Shown: positions 1 through 6,574, counted from the stretch's first letter. The stretch is DNA of 8,231 nt from JASHVB01 sp049522565 (GCA_049522565.1 JBEKNT010000311.1:1-8231), one strand, 5' to 3'. Translations and numbers: made by a program. The notes: generated by a model not told the origin, from the sequence alone.

Positions 1-349
1 GCTCGGCGGCCAGCGCGCCGCGCTGCTGATGCAATCCTCCGGCGTCGGCAACTGCATCAACATGCTGTCGCTGCCGGTGAACTGCCGGATGCCGTTCTTC
101 ACCCTGGTGACCATGCGGGGCGAATGGGCCGAGTTCAACCCGTGGCAGGTGCCGATGGGCAGCGCGACACCGGCCGTGCTGACCGCCGCCGGCGTGCATG
201 TCCGCCGCGCCGACCGCCCGGAGGACGTGGCGGAACTGGTCGCCGCCTCCGCCGCCCTGGCATTCGACAGCCAGGTTCCGGTGGCGGTGCTGCTGTCGCA
301 ACGGCTGATCGGCGCCAAGGTATTCGCGCCCCAGGGGACCGGCCCATGA
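1..349 (+). CDS. Split ThDP-dependent 2-oxoacid decarboxylase, alpha (PYR-domain) subunit, 3' part (sulfopyruvate/phosphonopyruvate decarboxylase family)
   Basis: The gene enters from the left edge. The first full codon begins at base 2, and 115 codons are visible before TGA 347-349. The visible protein has the family-typical stretch LLMQSSGVGNCINMLSLPV near its start, then FFTLVTMRGEW and QVPMGSATPAVL. In ComD-type alpha subunits these make up the later half of the PYR (N-terminal ThDP-enzyme) domain. The catalytic glutamate that activates the thiamine cofactor would lie in the missing upstream part, so activity cannot be judged. The subunit is expected to pair with the product of the next gene, which overlaps it by 4 bases (ATGA), so that the cofactor sits at their interface. 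The likely reaction is decarboxylation of a 2-oxoacid to an aldehyde in the cytoplasm. The substrate (sulfopyruvate, phosphonopyruvate or another) cannot be read from this fragment. The internal ATG at 29 is not the start, because the frame is open to the edge and homologous sequence continues upstream of it. Confidence 0.85.
   Translation, partial: LGGQRAALLMQSSGVGNCINMLSLPVNCRMPFFTLVTMRGEWAEFNPWQVPMGSATPAVLTAAGVHVRRADRPEDVAELVAASAALAFDSQVPVAVLLSQRLIGAKVFAPQGTGP
333..338 (+). promoter_or_regulatory. Ribosome binding site for the beta subunit
   Basis: AGGGGA lies 7 bases before ATG 346, inside the end of the alpha-subunit gene. Together with the ATGA overlap it fixes the beta-subunit start at 346 and suggests translational coupling of the two subunits. 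Confidence 0.6.
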
Positions 350-933
350 CCCGCCGTAACGACGGAACGCTGGACCGCCGCGCCGCCGTGGCCACGCTGC
401 TGCGCGACCCGGGCGAGCTGCTGGTGGTCACCGGCCTCGGCGCCCCCAGCTACGACGTGGCGGCCGCCGGCGACCGCCCGCTGAACTTCTACCTGTGGGG
501 CGCGATGGGCGGCACCGCGATGGTCGGGCTGGGCATCGCGCTCGCCCAGAAGCACCGGCGCGTGCTGGTGCTGACCGGGGACGGCGACATGCTGATGGGA
601 CTGGGCTCGCTCGCCACCATCGCCGCCGCCGGGGCGCCGAACCTGGCGATCGCCGTGCTCGACAACGGACGCTACGGGGAGACCGGCGCGCAGCACAGCC
701 ACACCGCCCTTGCCGCCGACCTCGAAGCGGTCGCCGCCGGCTGCGGCTGGTCGGCCACCACCACCGCCCGCAGCATGCCGGAGGTCGAGGCCCTGCGCGA
801 GCGCCTCCGCCGCGAACCGCTGTTCGCCGTCCTGCGCATCGCCCCCGAAGAGCAGCCGCGCCATTTGCCGCCGCGCGACGGCGCCCATCTCACGGACCGC
901 TTCCGCTGGGCGCTGGGCGTCGCCGGACGGTAA
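346..933 (+). CDS. Split ThDP-dependent 2-oxoacid decarboxylase, beta (PP-domain) subunit
   Basis: This 195-residue protein is a stand-alone C-terminal ThDP-enzyme domain. It forms the diphosphate- and Mg-binding half of a heteromeric decarboxylase with the preceding subunit. The cofactor motif is clear: GDGDML at residues 78-83, followed by DNGRYGETG at 106-114, which matches the GDG...N pattern with the usual spacing. WGAMGGTAMVGLGIALA (51-67) corresponds to the glycine-rich segment just before it. The length is normal for ComE-like beta subunits. The start at 346 is preferred over the upstream in-frame ATG at 124, because the upstream part is a low-complexity Arg-rich translation lying inside the alpha gene, and 346 has a Shine-Dalgarno and the coupled overlap. 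Relatives are annotated sulfopyruvate decarboxylase, phosphonopyruvate decarboxylase, or simply ThDP-binding protein. No partner gene for coenzyme M, phosphonate or cysteate metabolism is visible, so the substrate stays open. Confidence 0.87.
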   Translation: MTRRNDGTLDRRAAVATLLRDPGELLVVTGLGAPSYDVAAAGDRPLNFYLWGAMGGTAMVGLGIALAQKHRRVLVLTGDGDMLMGLGSLATIAAAGAPNLAIAVLDNGRYGETGAQHSHTALAADLEAVAAGCGWSATTTARSMPEVEALRERLRREPLFAVLRIAPEEQPRHLPPRDGAHLTDRFRWALGVAGR

Positions 934-1117
934 CCCGCGTGACCCGGCGTGAATGTATCCCCGCGTGAATGTATCATTGTGTTTCGATCGCTTGCGGTTC
1001 CCCCGGCACTGATATTTGACGCTGGCGCCCGGTTGCGAATTCGCGGACAATGCGACGCTTGGGGAAATTACGGTCCGGTCATCGGGCCGACATGCTACGG
1101 CAAGGCGCGGGAGTTGC
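934..1117 (+). promoter_or_regulatory. Intergenic control region of the RND efflux operon
   Basis: This 184-base gap contains no supportable gene. Short overlapping open frames here have no credible start and no recognisable protein. It is locally less GC-rich than the flanking genes. It holds the direct repeat at 947-975, a perfect 10-base palindrome GCGAATTCGC at 1035-1044, and TTGACG at 1016-1021, which matches a -35 hexamer but has no convincing -10 at 16-18 bases. A promoter for the operon must lie here or upstream if the decarboxylase genes are not co-transcribed. I cannot fix its position by eye. Confidence 0.4.
947..975 (+). repeat. Tandem 13-base direct repeat (possible operator) upstream of the efflux operon
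   Basis: GCGTGAATGTATC occurs perfectly at 947-959 and again at 963-975, a period of 16 bases. A shorter relative, CGCGTGACC, sits just before at 936-944. The copies lie between the decarboxylase stop (933) and the efflux adaptor start (1118). The second copy runs into TATCAT (972-977), which resembles a -10 hexamer, although its -35 partner (GTGAAT at 949-954, 17-base spacer) is poor. A repeated regulator-binding half-site is a reasonable inference; a chance local duplication is the alternative. Confidence 0.45.
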
Positions 1118-2347
1118 ATGGTGCAGCGCAGTATAGGCGACAGTAGTCCGGCCCCGGAGGGCCGCGGCGCTGCTGGGGTTATTGGTCACGCTGGTATTTG
1201 CTCCGCCCGGCGGCGCGGGCTTTCGTTGGGCGGAACACTGCTTCTGGTGGCCGCCGCCTCCCTGTTCCTGGCGCGGCAGCCCGGCGCGCAGCAGGCACCC
1301 CCACCTACCGCGTCGCCTGCGGTTCCGGTCAGCACCGCCAAATCCGAGCGCCAGGACGTGCCGGTCTGGCTGCGCGGCCTCGGCTCCGTGCAGGCGCTCA
1401 ACACGGTCATGGTGCGCACCCGGGTGGACGGCACGCTCGACAAGTTCCCGGTGACCGAAGGCCAGTTGGTCAAGCAAGGCACGCTGCTCGCGGTGATCGA
1501 TCCGCGGCCCTACCAGGCGGCGCTCGACCAGGCCATCGCCAAGAAGGCCCAGGACGACGCGCAACTCGCCAATGCCAGGCTCGACCTGCAGCGCTACACC
1601 AGCCTGGCGAAGCAGGATTTCGCCTCGCGCCAGCAGGTCGATACCCAGGTCGCGATGGTGAACCAGTTCGTCGCGGCGCTGAAGGGCGACGACGCGGCGA
1701 TCGAGGCGGCACAGCTCAACTTCAGCTTCTGCTACATCACCGCGCCGTTCGACGGCCGGGTCGGGCTGCGCCTGGTCGATCCCGGCAACCTGGTGCACGC
1801 GACCGACCCGGGCGGGATCGTGACGCTGACCGAGGTGCGGCCGATCTCCGTGGTGTTCACCCTGCCGCAGGCCGACCTGCCGGCCATCGTGGACGCCATG
1901 GCAAACCGCCAACTGGAGGTGGCCGCCTGGTCGAGCGACGACCAGTCGCCGCTCGCCAGGGGCACGCTGCTGACCCCGGACAACGCGATCGATCCCACCA
2001 CCGGCACGATCCGGCTGAAGGCGACCTTCCCGAACCAGGACGACAAGCTATGGCCGGGGCAGTTCGTCGAGGCGCGGCTGCTGCTGCGCACCGAGCCGCA
2101 GGTGGTCACCGTGCCGGCCCAAGCGGTGCAGCACGGGCCCACCGGGCTTTACGTGTACGTGGTGAAGCCTGATTCGACCGTGCAACGCCAGCCGATCGAG
2201 GCGGAGGACCGCGGCCCGGTCATGGTGGTGACCAAGGGGCTGGATGCCGGCCAGCAGATCGTGCTGGACGGCCAGTCGCGGCTGGAGAACGGCACGCGTG
2301 TCACCGCGACCGCATCGCCGCCCCAAACCGGCCAGGCAGGCGGCTGA
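1118..2347 (+). CDS. mdtA: RND efflux periplasmic adaptor (membrane fusion protein), MdtA type
   Basis: This 409-residue HlyD/MdtA-family adaptor links an inner-membrane RND pump to an outer-membrane channel across the periplasm. After a basic segment (RRR at 31-33) there is one hydrophobic anchor or uncleaved signal at about 34-52. The lipoyl half-motifs are at about 96-128 (VMVRTRVDGTL ... VIDPRPY) and 207-216 (ITAPFDGRVG). They flank a helical hairpin (about 132-203, Gln/Ala/Asp-rich, coiled-coil-like). The beta-barrel follows (IDPTTGTIRLKATFPN, 291-306; LWPGQFVEARL, 311-321), then the membrane-proximal domain. No lipobox cysteine is seen, so it is anchored by the helix rather than by lipid. 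ATG 1118 has GGGAG 4 bases upstream. The 30 residues before the anchor are atypical, and the only later in-frame alternative I see is TTG 1226, so the exact start is less sure than the identity. The permease gene begins 4 bases after the stop. Confidence 0.92.
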   Translation: MVQRSIGDSSPAPEGRGAAGVIGHAGICSARRRGLSLGGTLLLVAAASLFLARQPGAQQAPPPTASPAVPVSTAKSERQDVPVWLRGLGSVQALNTVMVRTRVDGTLDKFPVTEGQLVKQGTLLAVIDPRPYQAALDQAIAKKAQDDAQLANARLDLQRYTSLAKQDFASRQQVDTQVAMVNQFVAALKGDDAAIEAAQLNFSFCYITAPFDGRVGLRLVDPGNLVHATDPGGIVTLTEVRPISVVFTLPQADLPAIVDAMANRQLEVAAWSSDDQSPLARGTLLTPDNAIDPTTGTIRLKATFPNQDDKLWPGQFVEARLLLRTEPQVVTVPAQAVQHGPTGLYVYVVKPDSTVQRQPIEAEDRGPVMVVTKGLDAGQQIVLDGQSRLENGTRVTATASPPQTGQAGG

Positions 2348-2351
2348 TCTT

Positions 2352-5300
2352 ATGAGCATCTCCGCACCCTTCATCAAACGCCCGGTCGCCACCTCGCTGC
2401 TGATGGCGGCGCTGGTGCTGGTGGGAATCGCCGCGTACCCGCTGCTGCCGGTCGCGCCGCTGCCGCGCGTCGATTTCCCGACCATCGTCGTCACCGGCCA
2501 GTTGCCCGGTGCCAACCCTGAGACCATGGCGAGCACGGTGGCGCAGCCGCTGGAATACCAGATCGCGCAGATCCCCGGCGTCGCGCAGCTCACCTCGGTC
2601 AGCGTGCTGGGCACGACGCAGGTGGTGGTGCAGTTCGATCTCGACCGCAACATCGATGGCGCGGCGGGCGACATCATGGCGGCGATCCAGGCCGCCGGCG
2701 GGCAATTGCCCAAGACGATGCCGGCGCCGCCGACCTACCGCAAGGTCAACCCTTCCGACTCGCCGATCATGATCCTCACGGCGCAGTCCGACGCGCTGCC
2801 GATGATCGAGACGGACGATTACGCCGAGAACGTGCTGTCGCAGCAGATCTCGCAGATCGCCGGCGTGGCGCAGGTGCTGATCGGCGGCCAGCAGAAACGT
2901 GCGGTGCGGGTGCAGGTCGATCCGCAAAAGCTGGCGGCGATGGGCATGACGATCGAGGACGTGCGCAACCTGCTGGTGAACGCCACGCTCGACGGCCCCA
3001 AGGGCATCATCGACGGCCCGCAGCAGTCGTACACGGTGTTCGACAACGACCAGATGACCAGGGCGCGCGAATACGACAACGTGGTGCTGGCCTATCGCAA
3101 CGGCGCCGCGGTGCGGGTGCGCGACATCGGGCAGGCGATCGACGCGGCGGAGAACCTGAAGCTCGCCGGCTGGCAGAACGGCAAACGCGGCATCCTGCTG
3201 GTCATCTTCAAGCAGCCGGGCGCCAACGTGATCGACACGGTGGACCGCATCAAGGCGGCGCTGCCGCATCTCGAGGCGTCGATCCCGCCATCGATCCATG
3301 TCAGCACCATCATGGACCGCACGCTGACCATCCGCGCCTCGGTTGCCGACGTGCAGTTCACCCTGCTGCTGTCGGTCTGCCTGGTGGTGATGGTGATCTT
3401 CCTGTTCCTGCGCAATGTCTGGGCCACCATCATTCCCAGCACCACGGTGCCGGTCGCACTGATCTGCACCTTCGCGGCGATGTTCGTGCTCGGTTACAGC
3501 CTCGACAATCTGTCGCTGATGGCGCTGACCATCTCGGTCGGGTTCGTCATCGACGACGCGATCGTCATGCTGGAGAACATTTTCCGCCACGTTGAAGACG
3601 GGATGAAACCGATGGAGGCCGCCTACAAGGGCGCGTCCGAGATCGGCTTCACCATCGTGTCGATCAGCTTTTCATTGGTGGCGGTGTTCATTCCGCTGCT
3701 GCTGATGGGCGGCATCGTCGGGCGGTTGTTCCGCGAATTCGCCGTCACTGTCACCGTCGCCGTGCTGGTTTCCGCGTTCGTCTGCCTGACGCTTACGCCG
3801 ATGATGTGCTCGCGTTTCCTCCGCCATCATTCAGAGCAACACGGCTGGCTGTATCGCGTGATCGAGGCGATGTTTACCGGGTTGATCGGCGGCTACCGGC
3901 GCACCCTGGATATCGCGTTGCGTCACCAGTTCATCACCCTACTGGTATTCCTGAGCACCATGGGCCTCAGCGTCTATCTCTACATCGTCATCCCGAAGGG
4001 CTTCTTTCCGCCGCAAGACACCGGCGTGGTGATCGGCATCACCGAGGCGGCGGAGGACATTTCGTTCGCGCACATGGCCGAGGTGCAGCAGCGCCTGGCT
4101 GCGATTGTCGGACAGGATCCCGATACCGGCGGCTATGTGTCCTCGATCGGCGCCGGCGTGGCCGGACAAACCGCCAATATCGGCCGGCTGTTCATCACGT
4201 TGAAGCCGTGGGATGAACGCGTCGGCGGCTCGGTGCAGAACTATATCGGGCGGTTGCGGTCCAAGCTCTCGGTGGTGCAGGGCGGCAAGCTGTTCTTGCA
4301 GGCTGCGGAGGACGTGCGGGTCGGCGCGCGGCTGTCGAAGACCCAGTTCCAGTACACGCTGCAAGACGCCAACCTGGATGAACTTTACCAGTGGGCACCG
4401 CGTATCCTGGCGAGCATGCAGTCGCTGCCGATGCTGCGCGACGTGACGACCGACCAGCAGGAGGGCGGCACCACCGCGACGCTGGTGATCGACCGCGACG
4501 CCGCCGCGCGCTTCGGCATCCAGCCGCAGGTGATCGACGACACGCTGTACGATGCGTTCGGCCAGCGGCAGATCACCCAGTTCTTTTCCCAGGTGAATTC
4601 CTATCACCTGGTCCTGGAGGTGCTGCCTGCCCAGGCCGGCGATCCGGCGACGCTGGACAAGCTGTACGTGCACTCATCGACCGGCCAGGCGGTGCCGATG
4701 TCAACGTTCGTGCACTGGAGCACGGCGCCGGTGCAGCCGCTGTCGGTCAGCCACCAGAGCCAGTTCCCGGCGGTGACGATCTCGTTCAACCTGGCGCAGG
4801 GCGCGGCGCTGGGCCAGGCGGTGGACGCGATCCAGGCGCAGGTGCGGCAGATGGGCATGCCGGCATCGCTCAGCGGCTCGTTCCAGGGCACCGCCCAGGC
4901 GTTCCAATCGTCGCTGGCCAGCCAGCCCTATCTGCTCGCTGCCGCGGTGATCTCGGTCTACATCATCCTCGGCATCCTGTATGAGAGCTACATCCTGCCG
5001 CTGACCATTCTGTCCACGCTGCCGTCGGCCGGCGTGGGCGCGCTGCTGATGCTGCTGGCGGTGCACTACGACCTGTCGATCATCGCGATGATCGGCGTGA
5101 TCCTGCTGATCGGCATCGTGAAGAAGAACGGCATCATGATGGTGGACTTCGCCATCACCGCCGAGCGGCGCGACGGACTGACTCCGTTCGATGCGATCCG
5201 CCAGGCGTGCCTGCTGCGCTTCCGGCCGATCCTGATGACCACCATGGCGGCGATGCTGACCGGCTTGCCGCTGATGCTGGGAAGTGGCGCGGGTTCCGAA

Positions 5301-5474
5301 CTGCGCCGGCCGCTGGGCTTCGCGATGGTCGGCGGCCTGGCGCTGAGCCAGTTGCTGACGCTGTACACCACGCCGGTGGTCTATCTGTATCTGGACCGGC
5401 TACAGCATTGGCTGGCGCCGAAGCGGCATCGCGTGCCGATCCTGGCGCAGAAGATGGGGTCGGCGGCGGACTGA
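2352..5474 (+). CDS. mdtC: RND family multidrug efflux permease, MdtC-like (AcrB superfamily)
   Basis: This 1040-residue proton-driven inner-membrane pump has the normal full length for the HAE1 RND class. TM1 is near 11-32, followed by the family block LPVAPLPRVDFP (32-43) and the first periplasmic porter loop (PTYRKVNPSDSPIMIL, 127-142). TM2-TM6 run from about 335 to 485. TM4 carries the proton-relay pair D401-D402 in VGFVIDDAIVMLENI. A second porter loop spans about 555-855 (FFPPQDTGVV at 551-560). TM8-TM12 occupy about 860-1015, with the relay lysine K925 in VKKNGIMMVDF (equivalent to AcrB K940). All relay residues seen by eye are intact, so the pump looks functional. The N-terminal block resembles MdtC more than MdtB from memory of the E. 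coli proteins. In E. coli the pump is an MdtB2-MdtC heterotrimer; here only one permease is present, so a homotrimer is inferred. ATG 2352 is chosen over the upstream in-frame start at 2244, which lies inside the adaptor gene. The substrate is unknown. Confidence 0.93.
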   Translation: MSISAPFIKRPVATSLLMAALVLVGIAAYPLLPVAPLPRVDFPTIVVTGQLPGANPETMASTVAQPLEYQIAQIPGVAQLTSVSVLGTTQVVVQFDLDRNIDGAAGDIMAAIQAAGGQLPKTMPAPPTYRKVNPSDSPIMILTAQSDALPMIETDDYAENVLSQQISQIAGVAQVLIGGQQKRAVRVQVDPQKLAAMGMTIEDVRNLLVNATLDGPKGIIDGPQQSYTVFDNDQMTRAREYDNVVLAYRNGAAVRVRDIGQAIDAAENLKLAGWQNGKRGILLVIFKQPGANVIDTVDRIKAALPHLEASIPPSIHVSTIMDRTLTIRASVADVQFTLLLSVCLVVMVIFLFLRNVWATIIPSTTVPVALICTFAAMFVLGYSLDNLSLMALTISVGFVIDDAIVMLENIFRHVEDGMKPMEAAYKGASEIGFTIVSISFSLVAVFIPLLLMGGIVGRLFREFAVTVTVAVLVSAFVCLTLTPMMCSRFLRHHSEQHGWLYRVIEAMFTGLIGGYRRTLDIALRHQFITLLVFLSTMGLSVYLYIVIPKGFFPPQDTGVVIGITEAAEDISFAHMAEVQQRLAAIVGQDPDTGGYVSSIGAGVAGQTANIGRLFITLKPWDERVGGSVQNYIGRLRSKLSVVQGGKLFLQAAEDVRVGARLSKTQFQYTLQDANLDELYQWAPRILASMQSLPMLRDVTTDQQEGGTTATLVIDRDAAARFGIQPQVIDDTLYDAFGQRQITQFFSQVNSYHLVLEVLPAQAGDPATLDKLYVHSSTGQAVPMSTFVHWSTAPVQPLSVSHQSQFPAVTISFNLAQGAALGQAVDAIQAQVRQMGMPASLSGSFQGTAQAFQSSLASQPYLLAAAVISVYIILGILYESYILPLTILSTLPSAGVGALLMLLAVHYDLSIIAMIGVILLIGIVKKNGIMMVDFAITAERRDGLTPFDAIRQACLLRFRPILMTTMAAMLTGLPLMLGSGAGSELRRPLGFAMVGGLALSQLLTLYTTPVVYLYLDRLQHWLAPKRHRVPILAQKMGSAAD

Positions 5475-5479
5475 AGCCC

Positions 5480-5611
5480 GTACACCCCCCGCCGCTACGC
5501 GGCAAAGGTCGACGCGCGAAGCATCGAGGGTGGAGCGATCGGGCCGGCACAACCGGCCATGCGGACGATGCCGCTTCTGCCCCTTTGCCCCCCATAGCGG
5601 GCGGCGAGTAC
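5480..5611. repeat. Long imperfect palindromic repeat element (about 132 bases)
   Basis: The left end (5480-5508, beginning GTACACCCCCC and ending GGCAAAGG) and the right end (5582-5611, beginning CCTTTGCC and ending GCGAGTAC) are imperfect inverted repeats of about 29-30 bases, both bounded by GTAC. The centre is a clean hairpin, GGCCGG (5542-5547), loop CACAA, CCGGCC (5553-5558). Between ends and centre there are further patches of complementarity, such as GAAGC near 5519 against GCTTC near 5573. A nested hairpin GCCGC-TAC-GCGGC lies at 5491-5503 within the left arm. The element starts 5 bases after the permease stop. It has no coding potential I can support and looks like a dispersed extragenic palindrome or MITE-like sequence. 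It could limit read-through or protect the efflux mRNA 3' end, but no U-tract follows the hairpins. Confidence 0.55.
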
Positions 5612-5661
5612 GAGACCGGTTGTCGCAGCCGCATGCCTCCCGCACACTGGCGGCTCCAGTT

Positions 5662-5670
5662 AAGGGGAGG
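5662..5670 (+). promoter_or_regulatory. Strong ribosome binding site of the SDR gene
   Basis: AAGGGGAGG is followed 5 bases later by ATG 5676. It sets the SDR start. The stretch 5612-5661 between the palindrome and this site holds only weak promoter-like hexamers (TTGTCG at 5620 with CACACT at 5643), which I do not call. Confidence 0.7.
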
Positions 5671-5675
5671 TTCGC

Positions 5676-6458
5676 ATGGAAGTTCGTCTCGACGGCCGCT
5701 CGGCCATCATCACCGGCGCGAGCAAGGGGCTCGGCCTGGCCATGGCGAAGGAATTCGCCGCATCCGGTGCCGACGTCGCCATCCTGGCACGCGGGGTGGA
5801 GGCGCTGGAGCAAGCCAAGGCCATCGCTTCGAACGGCGCCAGCGGCCGCGTCGCGACGTTCGTCTGCGACGTGTCGAAGGCCGACCAGATCGAAAAGACC
5901 TTTGCAGCGGTGGTCTCGACGTTTGGCAAGGTCGATATCCTGATCAACAACGCGGGGATCTCGCGCGCCATGCCGTCGGAGCAAATTACCGATGAGTTGT
6001 GGCAGGAGGATCTCGATCTGAAGCTGTTCGCCGCGATCCGGCTGAGCAGGTTGGTGTGGCCCGGGATGAAGCAGCGCAAGTGGGGACGCATCATCAACGT
6101 GCTGAACACTGGCGCCAAGGCGCCGCGGGCCAATGGCGCGCCCACCGCGGTATCGCGTGCGGCCGGCATGGCGTTGATGAAGGTGCTCGCCGGCGAGGGC
6201 GCGCCGCATGGCATTCTGGTGAACGGCATGCTGGTGGGGCTGATCGATTCCGACCAGCATGTGCGGCGGCACGCGCGCGAAGGCTCCAACGCCACCTACG
6301 AGGAGTTCCGCGCAAAGATGGGCGCGAACGTGCCGTTGGGCCGTGTCGGCAAGGCCGAGGAATTCGCCGCGATGGCGTGCTTCCTGTGCTCCGATCTCGC
6401 CGGCTTCACCACCGGGACCGCGATCAACATGGATGGCGGCGCCTCGCCTGTGGTGTGA
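5676..6458 (+). CDS. SDR-fold (short-chain dehydrogenase/reductase family) protein lacking the catalytic YxxxK motif
   Basis: This 260-residue protein has the length of a classical SDR. The Rossmann nucleotide-binding motif TGASKGLG is at 13-20, the acidic residue after strand beta-3 lies in CDVSKAD (64-70), and the structural NNAG is at 91-94. The C-terminal FxxSDLAGFTTGTAINMDGG block (236-255) is standard. By eye alignment the catalytic tetrad is not: the usual Asn is K116, the usual Ser position is N144 (next to T145), the catalytic Tyr is T157 and the Lys four residues on is R161 (PTAVSRAAG). The frame is intact and all structural motifs are kept, so this is a divergent SDR subgroup rather than a decayed gene. 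I recall similar proteins with an SVSRAAG-type motif in proteobacteria. It may use other residues, bind NAD(P)(H) without classical reduction, or act on an unusual substrate. It follows a 201-base gap and is ended by the terminator at 6540-6569, suggesting its own transcription unit. Confidence 0.88.
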   Translation: MEVRLDGRSAIITGASKGLGLAMAKEFAASGADVAILARGVEALEQAKAIASNGASGRVATFVCDVSKADQIEKTFAAVVSTFGKVDILINNAGISRAMPSEQITDELWQEDLDLKLFAAIRLSRLVWPGMKQRKWGRIINVLNTGAKAPRANGAPTAVSRAAGMALMKVLAGEGAPHGILVNGMLVGLIDSDQHVRRHAREGSNATYEEFRAKMGANVPLGRVGKAEEFAAMACFLCSDLAGFTTGTAINMDGGASPVV

Positions 6459-6470
6459 GGTTGTAGGGAT

Positions 6471-6564
6471 CCCCTCGCCGGCTTCGCGGGAGAGGTCAGG
6501 TGAGGGTCGTGCGTGCGGCACGCGGCACCCTCACCCTGGCCTCTCCCACTTCGTGGGAGAGGGG
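6471..6564. repeat. Composite palindromic intergenic repeat (three nested hairpins, 37-38-base arms)
   Basis: Left arm 6471-6507 and right arm 6527-6564 are inverted copies of each other with a few mismatches and one gap, around a 19-base centre (6508-6526). The inner part is a perfect 9-base pairing, GGTGAGGGT (6499-6507) with ACCCTCACC (6527-6535), capped by GCGTG-CGG-CACGC (6511-6523). Each arm folds on itself: the right arm perfectly (CCTCTCCCAC-TTC-GTGGGAGAGG), the left arm with two mismatches (6473-6495). Repeats built on CCTCTCCC...GGGAGAGG are common between genes in alphaproteobacteria and some other proteobacteria. The left arm looks like a decayed copy. Confidence 0.7.
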
Positions 6565-6569
6565 TTTTT
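6540..6569 (+). terminator. Intrinsic terminator of the SDR gene
   Basis: A perfect 10-base stem (CCTCTCCCAC 6540-6549, loop TTC, GTGGGAGAGG 6553-6562) is followed by GG and five T residues (6565-6569). It lies 82 bases after the SDR stop and 18 bases before the zwf start, and it is the right arm of the composite palindrome. Confidence 0.75.
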
Positions 6570-6574
6570 AGCAG

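Noticed and set aside
1137..1220. Hydrophobic, signal-like stretch in an alternative frame before the adaptor anchor
   Set aside because: It has no ATG or GTG start and is closed upstream by TAG 1134-1136. The main frame already has its own anchor, so it is not called as a gene or proven frameshift.
1079..1912. 277-residue open frame on the minus strand
   Set aside because: It is antisense to the adaptor gene and Arg/His-rich, with no motif.
1198..2172. 324-residue open frame on the plus strand in another frame
   Set aside because: It overlaps the adaptor gene almost completely, and its Arg/Gly/Ala-rich translation has no domain.
2301..3590. 429-residue open frame on the minus strand
   Set aside because: It lies wholly antisense to the efflux genes. 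The translation is His/Arg/Asp-rich low-complexity sequence typical of the complement of GC-rich coding DNA, with no recognisable domain.
5400..6521. 373-residue open frame on the minus strand spanning the SDR and both palindromes
   Set aside because: It is antisense to a clear SDR with intact motifs, runs through two intergenic repeats, and shows no family motif.
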